Made by a program: the position numbers and the translations under genes. Shown piece by piece: positions 1-6,814 of a stretch of DNA of 64,000 nt. This stretch comes from JAEUIV01 sp033763795 (GTDB taxonomy: Bacteria > Planctomycetota > Phycisphaerae > Phycisphaerales > UBA1924). The stretch is taken from positions 8,742-72,741 of the forward strand of contig JANRJV010000030.1 of the NCBI GenBank assembly GCA_033763795.1, read 5' to 3'. Positions within the stretch are counted from its first letter, which is position 1. Every line of letters starts with the position of its first letter. The notes under the pieces were generated by a model, which saw nothing but the letters and a program-made list of their open reading frames with translations, was not told where the DNA came from and made no database searches.

Positions 1-419
1 GGGTGCACGCGGCTTCGTACGTCTCGCTGGTCAGCGGCGAGTTCCCGGGCGGGACGGTCGTCTTCTCGTTCAGCTCGATCTCGCCGCCGAATCCGGAGGA
101 GCTGTCGGGGCAGATTAGTCCGGGGACGTATACGCTCGCGGTCAGCGCGTCGGCGTTCACCAACGCGTTCGACGGATACAACGGGCTGTTCGCCAGCGCG
201 TCCTTCGAGCTGGACTTCGAGCTGACGACCGCGCCGCCGGGCTGCCCGGGCGACGCGAACGGGGACAGCGCGGTGAACTTCTCGGACATCGTGGAAGTGC
301 TGCGGTTCTGGGGCTTTCTGTACGCGCCGGACGTCGGCCCCGGGGACGCGAACAACGACGGGCGGGTCGACTTCCTGGATGTGACCGAGGTGCTGCGCTG
401 GTGGAACACGACGTGCTGA
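1..419 (+). CDS. C-terminal fragment of a secreted protein with a GC-type dockerin tail (5'-truncated by window edge)
   Basis: The frame is open to the left edge, so only about the last 139 codons are present. The final ~58 residues carry two dockerin-like calcium loops, GDANGDSAVNFSDIVEVL and GDANNDGRVDFLDVTEVL. They are bracketed by cysteines: GCPGD in front and NTTC as the last four residues. This layout is typical of Phycisphaerae exported proteins, where the tail is thought to anchor or sort the protein (family knowledge). The preceding part is Ser/Phe/Ala-rich and beta-like, with no recognisable catalytic motif. The protein's main function cannot be read from this fragment. Two similar tails occur at 25.9-29.3 kb. 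Confidence 0.8.
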   Translation, partial: VHAASYVSLVSGEFPGGTVVFSFSSISPPNPEELSGQISPGTYTLAVSASAFTNAFDGYNGLFASASFELDFELTTAPPGCPGDANGDSAVNFSDIVEVLRFWGFLYAPDVGPGDANNDGRVDFLDVTEVLRWWNTTC

Positions 420-884
420 GCGCCGGCGAGCCGGGGCGTCGTCCGGGCTGAGCGCGGTCGAGATTGAGTTCGGTCCAAAAGGCAAGTCACGCCCGGATCC
501 GTGCCGCGTGATCCGAGCGTGCCTGCCACAGAAGGAAGGAACTCGCAGTTTGTCAAAGGCGACGCGACTCGGCCGGGGACGCTCGGTTGCTCTCTCGCGG
601 GCGGAGCCGCGACCGAGCCGCGTACATGGGCATGCCTTTACCAGCTCGAGTCGGTCCGATGCGCCAGGGGTGGCATCACTCTCTCCGCTCCACGCCTCAC
701 ACACCCTGTGCACGGGATCGAGCGTGCTAGTCTTTCAAATCCACTCCGCAACACCATTCGCGGAGCGTTGCGGCGGGGTTCCATGATCCTGCGTTTTCGC
801 AGGTGCGGCGGCGCCGGGGCTCTCGGGCGGGCGGCCCCGGAGTCGCGGTGAGAAGGGCCGAGCGGGCGCGGGCGCTCCGGAGCG
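420..884. other. 465-nt stretch with no convincing gene
   Basis: Open frames here (for example 501-851) have no family signature and no ribosome-binding site. A small perfect hairpin, CCTGCG-TTTT-CGCAGG, lies at 788-803. A second inverted pair, CCGCAAC/GTTGCGG, starts near 748. Neither is followed by a T-tract. A TANNNT hexamer (TAGTCT, about 727-732) has no start codon close behind it. I see nothing else. Confidence 0.6.
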
Positions 885-1586
885 TTACGGCGCGGGCGGC
901 GACGCGGCGTTCTGTGCGCCGGGCTCGATGCGGGGCGGGGGCGACTGCGCGGTCTTCTGAAGGTCGATCGAGGCGGAGTTGATGCAGTACCGCAGGCCGG
1001 TGGGCATGTGCGGAGCGTCCTCGAAGACGTGGCCCAGGTGTGCGCCGCAGCGTGCGCATGTGACTTCGGTGCGGACCATGCCGTAGGACGTGTCGACGTG
1101 CTGGGCGATGACGCCGTCGGCGACGGGGTCGAAGAAGCTGGGCCAGCCGCAGTGCGAGTCGAACTTGGCGCCGCTGGTGAAGAGCGGCTGCGCGCAGCCT
1201 GCGCAGCGGTAGACGCCGGGGTCCTTGGTGTCCCAGTACTTGCCGGTGAAGGCGCGCTCGGTGCCCTTCTGTCGGAGGATCTGGAACTGCTCGGGCGTGA
1301 GGGTCTTCTTCCACTCCTCCTCGGTGCGGACGACCTTGTCCTTGAGAATCTCGATGCGCATGGAATCCTCCTGTGCCGGGGCTGGAGAGGTGTCGGACGC
1401 CGGGAGCACGGCGGGCGCTTCGCTCAGTGGGCCCGCGGAAGACGCGGGACCCTGCGCGGTCGAAGCGGTGGGTTCGGTTCTCCCGCAGCCCGCCGCGAGA
1501 GCCGCGAAGCAGAGCGCGGCGGCGAGGCGATGCGAGCGGGTGCGTCCTGGGCTCCGCGGGCCGTCGATCGGTCGGTTCATGTCCAT
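885..1586 (-). CDS. msrB: Peptide-methionine (R)-S-oxide reductase, lipoprotein form
   Basis: Reduces methionine-R-sulfoxide in oxidised proteins. The 233-residue product starts with a lipoprotein signal (lipobox LAAGC, Cys34), so it should be membrane-anchored outside the cytoplasm. A Pro/Ala/Ser linker follows, and the MsrB fold begins near residue 85. Visible motifs are the zinc cysteine pairs CAGC (Cys128/131) and CARC (Cys177/180), HCGWPSFF, and the catalytic RYCIN (Cys201). An export signal on MsrB suggests repair of periplasmic proteins. The start at 1586 is preceded by GGAG about 10 nt upstream; an in-frame ATG two codons later (1580) is an alternative. The gene is monocistronic between two unannotated gaps. 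Confidence 0.93.
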   Translation of the reverse strand: MDMNRPIDGPRSPGRTRSHRLAAALCFAALAAGCGRTEPTASTAQGPASSAGPLSEAPAVLPASDTSPAPAQEDSMRIEILKDKVVRTEEEWKKTLTPEQFQILRQKGTERAFTGKYWDTKDPGVYRCAGCAQPLFTSGAKFDSHCGWPSFFDPVADGVIAQHVDTSYGMVRTEVTCARCGAHLGHVFEDAPHMPTGLRYCINSASIDLQKTAQSPPPRIEPGAQNAASPPAP

Positions 1587-1784
1587 GAGTTCGGTGCTCC
1601 GTGCGAGCGGATTCCGGCATGCGGAACCGTGCGAGGGTTCAACCGGCGTCGTGGGCCTTGTGTTCCATCGACGGCGGAGCGTCGGCCGCTGTGAAACCTT
1701 CGGCGCTCGTCGGCATCGAAGCGAGGTGACACGGGGCGCTGTCGCCGCGGCAGCGTGAGCGCCGGCGTCGTGCGGGGCGCGCGG

Positions 1785-2069
1785 TCACGTCGCCTTCTTG
1801 CCGCCGGGGGCGACGAGCGCGGCGAGTTCTGCGAGCTTGCGTACATCACGGCTCTGAACGACCGCCTGCGCGCGGGCCGCGTCGACCGGCGTCTTGGCGA
1901 GCGCGGCTTCAGCGCTCTTCCAGAGCCTGGCCGCCTTCTTCTCGTCCGTCGCGAGATAGAGCTCGCTGACGAGCTCCGCGAGCTTCTGCGCGGCGACGCC
2001 CTCGGCGTGCTCGTAGTAGCGGCGGACGATGCCCTGCTGATACGCCGAGAGATTCTGATGCTTAGCCAT
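1785..2069 (-). CDS. Small conserved-looking protein of unknown function (94 aa)
   Basis: Begins MAKHQNLSAYQQGIVRRYYE and is predicted to be all alpha-helical, with a basic C-terminus (GGKKAT). I recall similar short proteins with the opening 'NLS..QQGIV.RYYEH' in other planctomycetes, but no function is known to me and no catalytic motif is visible. The ATG at 2069 fits the conserved-looking N-terminus better than the upstream in-frame start at 2117, which would add a basic stretch of low quality. No Shine-Dalgarno is seen. Confidence 0.65.
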   Translation of the reverse strand: MAKHQNLSAYQQGIVRRYYEHAEGVAAQKLAELVSELYLATDEKKAARLWKSAEAALAKTPVDAARAQAVVQSRDVRKLAELAALVAPGGKKAT

Positions 2070-2259
2070 GTGAGCTCGCGGGATTCTTTTTCGGACGCGC
2101 ATGCTGCCGGACCGCATGCCGCGCGGTGCAACAGTAGCCCAGATTCACGTGCCGGGTTTGAGACCGCGGGAAACGGCCCGCGGCGGGGCATCGAGCGCAC
2201 AATCCGGTGTTCCGGGGATGAATGAACCGCCGTCGCGTGTTCCCGTATCAGATGATAGG

Positions 2260-2278
2260 AGTGCGGCGACTCCGCACT
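2260..2278 (+). other. Hairpin in the leader of the HPF-like gene
   Basis: Perfect 7-bp inverted repeat AGTGCGG/CCGCACT with a 5-nt loop, ending about 31 nt before the HPF start codon. No T-tract follows, so it is more likely a 5'-UTR structure than a terminator. Confidence 0.4.
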
Positions 2279-2309
2279 TGTTCTCTCCGCTCTTCCTGGA
2301 GAACACGCG

Positions 2310-2603
2310 ATGACGCTCAAGATTTTCGACGGCAAGCTTCCCACCAGCCCCGCCATCCTCGATCGGCTTCGTCAGCGGATCGGCGTTTCGCTCCGGGCGC
2401 TCTCCGACCGGGTCGGGGAGGTCACCGTGTGGATCGCGGACATCAACGGTCGCAAGGGCGGGACGGACAAGCGTTGCCGCATCGTGGCGCAGGTCGCCAG
2501 CGCCGCGCCGATCGTCGTCGAGAGCCGTCACGCGGACTACTACCGCGCGATCGACCTGGCGGCGTCGAAGCTGCGGCAGGCCGCCGAGCGCCGGCGCCGC
2601 TGA
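2310..2603 (+). CDS. HPF/RaiA-family ribosome-associated protein (short form)
   Basis: A 97-residue single-domain protein resembling the S30AE/HPF fold. It has an N-terminal strand-helix (residues ~1-35), a central EVTVWIADINGRKGGTDKRC segment, and a final amphipathic helix after YYRAIDLAASKL. Family members bind the 30S decoding centre and protect or dimerise idle ribosomes. The long-form C-terminal dimerisation domain is absent, so a short HPF or YfiA-like role is inferred. GGAG lies 8 nt before the ATG. The gene converges with the aldo/keto reductase. Confidence 0.8.
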   Translation: MTLKIFDGKLPTSPAILDRLRQRIGVSLRALSDRVGEVTVWIADINGRKGGTDKRCRIVAQVASAAPIVVESRHADYYRAIDLAASKLRQAAERRRR

Positions 2604-2633
2604 TCGGCCGCTTCTTTTCCGCTCCGCGGTGGT

Positions 2634-3533
2634 TCAGACCTGCCCGACCCAGTCCGGCTTTGCAACGCTCTTCCAGCGCTCGCGGATCGCACGGAGCGTT
2701 TCCGCGTCGAGCGGTCCGCGTGCGACGAGGCGCGCGTTCTCGGCCCAGCGGGTCGGGTTCTGCGTGCCGACGATCATCGTGTGCACGCCGGGCTGGCTGA
2801 GCGTGAAGCGCAGCGCGGTGGACGCCGCTTCTTCGCCCGCGGCGCGGGTGAAGCCGTAGTCGAGGTCCTGGAGCCGCAGCCAGTAGGTCTCGTGATAGGC
2901 GCCCTTGGGCCTCTCGCGGTCGCGCCACGCGGCGTTGGCGATGGGCCGCTTGATGATCACGCCCATGTTGCGCTCGCGGGCGAGGGGGAGCGTGAGGTCG
3001 ATGGCCTGCTGGTCCGCGATGCTCAGCGAGGTCTGGAGCGTGTCGAAGTGGCCGCTCTCGACCGCCCAGCGTGCCGGGGCGTCATCGCCCGAGTATCCGA
3101 TGAAGCGCGTCTTGCCGGCGTCGCGGGCCCTGCGGAGGGCGTCGATGGCCTCGCCGCGCTTGAGAACGTCCACGCCGCAGGAGTGGAGCTGCACGAGGTC
3201 GACGCGGTCGGTCCTGAGGCGCGTGAGCGATCGGTCGATGGTGCGCGTGATCGAGTCGGCGGACCAGTCCTCCCCGGCGGACAGGCCGTGCTCGTGCCCG
3301 ACCTTGGTGAAGAGATGGAACTCGTTTCTGCGGTGCGCGACGGCACGGCCTATGAGGTCTTCGGAGCCCGGGTAGCACTCCGCGGTGTCGATCGCGTTGA
3401 GCCCCAGATCGAGGGCGGTGTTGAGGAGCGTGCGGACGGTCTCCTCGCTGGCGTTCTGGAAGCCGATCTCTGAACCGCCGAAGCCCAGCACGGAGACGTT
3501 CATCCCGGTCCGGCCCAGTACGCGTTTTTCCAT
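2634..3533 (-). CDS. Aldo/keto reductase family oxidoreductase
   Basis: NAD(P)H-dependent carbonyl reductase of the AKR superfamily, 299 aa. The N-terminus EKRVLGRTGMNVSVLGFG and the catalytic region (DTAECYPGSEDLIGRA, with Asp/Tyr of the tetrad; KVGH with Lys) are visible. Further along come LVQLHSCGVD and the C-terminal MIVGTQNP cofactor-binding segment. The ATG at 3533 is chosen because GGAGG (3539-3543 on this strand) sits 5 nt upstream. The longer frame to 3719 would run into the divergent sucD. Substrate unknown. Confidence 0.88.
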   Translation of the reverse strand: MEKRVLGRTGMNVSVLGFGGSEIGFQNASEETVRTLLNTALDLGLNAIDTAECYPGSEDLIGRAVAHRRNEFHLFTKVGHEHGLSAGEDWSADSITRTIDRSLTRLRTDRVDLVQLHSCGVDVLKRGEAIDALRRARDAGKTRFIGYSGDDAPARWAVESGHFDTLQTSLSIADQQAIDLTLPLARERNMGVIIKRPIANAAWRDRERPKGAYHETYWLRLQDLDYGFTRAAGEEAASTALRFTLSQPGVHTMIVGTQNPTRWAENARLVARGPLDAETLRAIRERWKSVAKPDWVGQV

Positions 3534-3538
3534 GGTGT

Positions 3539-3543
3539 CCTCC
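3539..3543 (-). promoter_or_regulatory. Shine-Dalgarno fixing the aldo/keto reductase start
   Basis: GGAGG on the minus strand, 5 nt upstream of the ATG at 3533. It rejects the longer in-frame upstream start. Confidence 0.8.
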
Positions 3544-3684
3544 GTTTTGGGCGGCGTGGCCGCGGTGAGATGACCGTCCTGCGGCGCCCGCGCCCGCGGG
3601 GAGGGCCCGTCCGCTATCTTCCTGTTGATCCCGGAGCCCGCCGGAGCCGCGTCCGCGCCCGGGCCACGGAGCGCGAGGCCTTCG

Positions 3685-4665
3685 ATGTCCATCCTTGTCG
3701 ACGCATCCACCAAAGTCATCTGTCAGGGTATCACCGGCTCGTTCGGCGCGCTCCACACCCGCGGCTGCCTGCACTACGGCACGAAGCTCGTCGGCGGGGT
3801 GACGCCCGGGAAGGGCGGCTCCAAGGACGCCAACGGGCTGCCCATCTTCGACACGGTCGAGCGGGCCGTCGCTTCGACCGGCGCGACGGCGACGATGATC
3901 TTCGTGCCGCCTCCCTTCGCGGGCGACGCGATCCTCGAGGCGGCGGACGCGGGGATCCTCGTGATCGCGGCGATCACGGAGGGGGTGCCCGTGCAGGACA
4001 TGGTGCGGGTGCGTGCGGCGCTCGATGAGCGCAACGCCTCCCGCGCCGCGAGGAACGAGCCCCCGATCACGCTGATCGGGCCCAACTGCCCGGGGGTCAT
4101 CACTCCGGGTCCCAAGACCGGCCCGGGCGACTCGGCGTCGAGCCCCTACACGAGCAAAGGCTGCAAGATCGGGATCATGCCGGGGTACATCAACCGGCAT
4201 ATTTCCGAAGCGCCGCGGGGCAAGGCCGTGGGCATCGTGTCGCGTTCGGGGACCCTGACGTACGAAGCCGTGTGGCAGACGTCGCAGCTGGGGCTGGCGC
4301 AGAGCACGTGCGTCGGCATCGGCGGCGACCCGGTCCGCGGACTTTCGCACATCGACTGCCTGAGGCTCTTCCAAGCCGACCCGGAAACGCACGCGATCCT
4401 GATGATCGGCGAGATCGGCGGGTCCGACGAAGAAGCGGCGGCTGCGTTCGCCAAGGCGAACGTGACCAAGCCCATGGCGGCGTTCATCGCGGGTCGAACG
4501 GCGCCTCCGGGCAAGCGCATGGGTCATGCGGGCGCCATCATCTCGGGCGGCGAAGGCACGGCCCAGAGCAAGATCGAGGCGCTGCAAAGCGCCGGGATCA
4601 CGATCGCGCAGACCCCGGCTGACATGGGGCGCGCGGTGGCCCGGGCGATGGGGATCTCGGCGTGA
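3685..4665 (+). CDS. sucD: Succinate-CoA ligase (ADP/GDP-forming) subunit alpha
   Basis: TCA-cycle enzyme subunit that binds CoA and carries the phosphohistidine. The 326-residue product has the CoA-binding Rossmann fold at the N-terminus (VICQGITGSFGALHTRG), TMIFVPPPFAGDAI, GPNCPGVI, GIVSRSGTLTYEAV and the phosphorylated histidine in GHAGAIISGG (His281). It is longer than the E. coli protein (289 aa), owing to inserts around residues 110-160. The ATG at 3685 matches the family N-terminus. No sucC is present in the window, so the beta subunit must be encoded elsewhere. The stop overlaps the next start by 4 nt. Confidence 0.95.
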   Translation: MSILVDASTKVICQGITGSFGALHTRGCLHYGTKLVGGVTPGKGGSKDANGLPIFDTVERAVASTGATATMIFVPPPFAGDAILEAADAGILVIAAITEGVPVQDMVRVRAALDERNASRAARNEPPITLIGPNCPGVITPGPKTGPGDSASSPYTSKGCKIGIMPGYINRHISEAPRGKAVGIVSRSGTLTYEAVWQTSQLGLAQSTCVGIGGDPVRGLSHIDCLRLFQADPETHAILMIGEIGGSDEEAAAAFAKANVTKPMAAFIAGRTAPPGKRMGHAGAIISGGEGTAQSKIEALQSAGITIAQTPADMGRAVARAMGISA

Positions 4666-5102
4666 ACGCGCGTTCATCGATCGCCAGGGCGCTCGTCAAG
4701 CGCTTCTTCTTGGCGGGCCTGCTGCTGGGCCCGGCGGGGCTCGGCGCGGCGGGGTGCTCGCGCACGCCGCCCATTTTCGTCGAGCCCGGGGCGTTTCAGG
4801 GTCCCGCGCTGTCGATCGACTCGGCGAGCTACCGCACGCACATCGCGACCTTCACCCTGCCCTCGGGCGGATGGAGCATGGAGCTCGATTCGATCCGCGA
4901 GCAGTTCGACCTGAAGCAGGTTTTCGTCACGCTGCGCGAGCCGGGGGCGGGCGAGCTTGTGACGCAGTCGCTCGTGGAGCAGTCGCTGGACACGCGAGTG
5001 CGCACGACGAGCAACGTCGAGGTGTACGCCCGCGTGGTCCCGCGCGCGACCTCCGCCGCCGGCGGGGCGCACCGGCTGGCCGGGCGGGCCGAGAAACGCT
5101 GA
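4662..5102 (+). CDS. Small predicted lipoprotein of unknown function
   Basis: A 146-aa product. The GTG start lies within the GTGA overlap with the sucD stop, implying translational coupling. The N-terminus is a basic region plus a hydrophobic helix ending in a lipobox-like LGAAGC (Cys32). The rest contains a short beta-rich domain (about residues 45-125), with SYRTHIATFTLPSGGWSMEL at its start. No known family was recognised. Coupling to sucD is odd, since a lipoprotein has no obvious link to the TCA cycle. Confidence 0.7.
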   Translation: MNARSSIARALVKRFFLAGLLLGPAGLGAAGCSRTPPIFVEPGAFQGPALSIDSASYRTHIATFTLPSGGWSMELDSIREQFDLKQVFVTLREPGAGELVTQSLVEQSLDTRVRTTSNVEVYARVVPRATSAAGGAHRLAGRAEKR

Positions 5103-5141
5103 TCGGGGCGGTCGGGCGGCGGTCGCGGCGCACGCGGGCCC

Positions 5142-5147
5142 TATGAT
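5142..5147 (+). promoter_or_regulatory. -10 hexamer TATGAT ahead of the TsaC/phosphatase fusion
   Basis: TATGAT followed by 10 nt and ATG 5158. The first in-frame ATGs (5143, 5146) fall inside this hexamer, which argues for 5158 as the start and a leaderless or near-leaderless mRNA. Confidence 0.5.
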
Positions 5148-5157
5148 GGCTTCCGCA

Positions 5158-6291
5158 ATGGCGACCACCGCGATCGATATCCGGCGAGCGGCCGACCGTG
5201 CGGAGATCCTGGCGCGCGCGGCCCGGCTGATCGACGAGGGCGGGCTCTTGCTCATGCCCACCGAGACGCTCTACGGCCTGGCGTGCTCGGCGCGGAGCGC
5301 CGCGGCGCTGGAGCGGCTCTGGAAGCTCAAGGCGAGCACGCCCACGCCCCTGGCGCTGCACCTGGGCTCGGTGCAGTCGCTGCACCAGATCCTGGGCACG
5401 GCCGACCATCCGCTGCCGGCGGTGCACCGCCGACTGATCCACAGGCTGGCGCCGGGCCCGGTCACCTTCGCGGTGCAGCTCGACGCGGCGCGGCTGGAGA
5501 CTGTGCGGACGACGCTGGGAGTGGCTCCGGGCGTGTTCGACGACGGGACGGAGATCCTCATCCGAGTGCCTTCGAACTCCGCGGCGGCGGACGTGCTGAT
5601 GTCGACGTCGACGCCGGTGGTCATCAGCGCGCCCCACTCGGCGCGCGGGCCGGCCCGCACGGCCGACGATGCGCTGGCGGCGCTCGTCACGGGCGTTGAT
5701 CCCGGGCCTGATCTGGTGCTCGACGACGGGCCGGCGCCGTTCGGCAGGCAGTCGACGCTGATCCGGCTGACGCGCGCGGGCGGGTACGAGGTCGCCCGTG
5801 TCGGCGCGCTCGAAGAGCGGTTCGTCGAGCGGGCGCTCGTGCGCACTGTGCTGTTCGTGTGCACCGGGAACACGTGCCGGAGCCCGATGGCGGAGGCCCT
5901 CGCGCGTCACATGCTGGAGGAGCTTCCGCCCGACGGCGTCGAGACCCGCGTCCGCTCGGCGGGCACGACCGCCGGCTGGGGCATGGAGGCGACGCCCGAG
6001 GGGACCAGCGCGCTGCGCTCGCTGGGGGTCGTCGTCAGCGGGCGGCATTCTTCGTCGCCCGTCACGCGGGAGATGCTCGCCGAGGCGGACCTGATCTTCG
6101 GCATGACTCAGTCGCACGTCGACGCTGTTCGGCGGATGGACCCCTCCGTGGGCGAGCGGGCGATGCTGCTGGACCCGGCGGGCGAGGACATTCCGGATCC
6201 GATCGGCGGCCCGCCCTCCCAGTATGAAGAGACGGCCCGGAAGATTCAGTCGGCGCTCGCCGGGCGGCTGGACGAGATCCGGGCGTCCTGA
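5158..6291 (+). CDS. Fusion: L-threonylcarbamoyladenylate synthase (TsaC/Sua5-type) + low-molecular-weight protein phosphatase (arginine-phosphatase type)
   Basis: A 377-residue two-domain protein. Residues ~10-215 form a YrdC/TsaC domain (GLLLMPTETLYGLACSA, LWKLKAST, RVPSNSAAADVL, STLIRL). This domain makes threonylcarbamoyl-AMP for tRNA t6A37. Residues ~225-377 form an LMW-PTP fold with P-loop CTGNTCRSPMAE (Cys235, Arg241), and the acid EDIPDPIGG near the C-terminus. In B. subtilis YwlE the threonine of CTGNTCR selects phospho-arginine over phospho-tyrosine (established for that family), and the same threonine is present here (Thr239). The neighbour rpiB completes the gene order known as ywlC-ywlE-ywlF in B. 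subtilis. ATG 5143 is an alternative start. Confidence 0.9.
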   Translation: MATTAIDIRRAADRAEILARAARLIDEGGLLLMPTETLYGLACSARSAAALERLWKLKASTPTPLALHLGSVQSLHQILGTADHPLPAVHRRLIHRLAPGPVTFAVQLDAARLETVRTTLGVAPGVFDDGTEILIRVPSNSAAADVLMSTSTPVVISAPHSARGPARTADDALAALVTGVDPGPDLVLDDGPAPFGRQSTLIRLTRAGGYEVARVGALEERFVERALVRTVLFVCTGNTCRSPMAEALARHMLEELPPDGVETRVRSAGTTAGWGMEATPEGTSALRSLGVVVSGRHSSSPVTREMLAEADLIFGMTQSHVDAVRRMDPSVGERAMLLDPAGEDIPDPIGGPPSQYEETARKIQSALAGRLDEIRAS

Positions 6292-6313
6292 ACCGCGGGG
6301 ATCGGCGTTGCCG

Positions 6314-6319
6314 TAAGCT
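6314..6319 (+). promoter_or_regulatory. Possible -10 hexamer TAAGCT before rpiB
   Basis: TAAGCT ends 12 nt before ATG 6332. A GAGG-like Shine-Dalgarno (around 6323-6327) also lies in this gap, so the mRNA may have a very short leader rather than none. Confidence 0.35.
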
Positions 6320-6331
6320 GATGAGGTGTCC

Positions 6332-6799
6332 ATGAAGCTTGCCATTGGGGCCGACCACCGGGGGTCGGAGGCCGCGGTACGTCTGGCGGATCGGCTGCGC
6401 GCCGAGGGGTTCCAGGTCGCGCTCGAGCTCCCGGCCGCGGGGCAGAGCTGCGACTATCCCGACGCCGCGTTCACCGTGGGGACGGCGGTCGCGCAGGGGC
6501 AGGCGGACCTGGGCGTGCTGATCTGCGGAACGGGCGTGGGCATGAGCATGGCGGCGAACAAGATCCACGGCGTGCGGGCGGCGCTCGTGCACGATGAGAT
6601 CACCGCGGAGATCAGCCGCTCGCACACGAACGCGAACGTCATCTGTCTCTCGGCGGACCTGCTGGGACTGCGGCTGATCGAGAAGATCATCGAGCTGTGG
6701 CTGAAGACGCCGTTCGAGGGAGGCCGGCACGCCAAGCGGCTCGCCAAGATCGAGGCGATCGAGCGGGGCCGGGACCCGCGCACGCTGAACAATCAGTGA
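6332..6799 (+). CDS. rpiB: Ribose-5-phosphate isomerase B / RpiB-LacAB family
   Basis: Interconverts ribose-5-phosphate and ribulose-5-phosphate. The 155-aa length is normal for the family. Motifs seen are the N-terminal IGADHRGSEAA, the catalytic cysteine loop CGTGVGMSMAANK, and SRSHTNANVI near residue 95. Start choice: ATG 6332 gives the canonical MKLAIGADHRG; GTG 6326 is in frame two codons upstream. It lies 40 nt after the TsaC/phosphatase fusion in the same orientation. Confidence 0.94.
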   Translation: MKLAIGADHRGSEAAVRLADRLRAEGFQVALELPAAGQSCDYPDAAFTVGTAVAQGQADLGVLICGTGVGMSMAANKIHGVRAALVHDEITAEISRSHTNANVICLSADLLGLRLIEKIIELWLKTPFEGGRHAKRLAKIEAIERGRDPRTLNNQ

Positions 6800-6814
6800 G
6801 AGGGCTGCGCGGGC

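Noticed and set aside
501..851. Plus-strand frames between the dockerin fragment and msrB
   Set aside because: No ribosome-binding site, no promoter at sensible distance, odd composition and no recognisable family.
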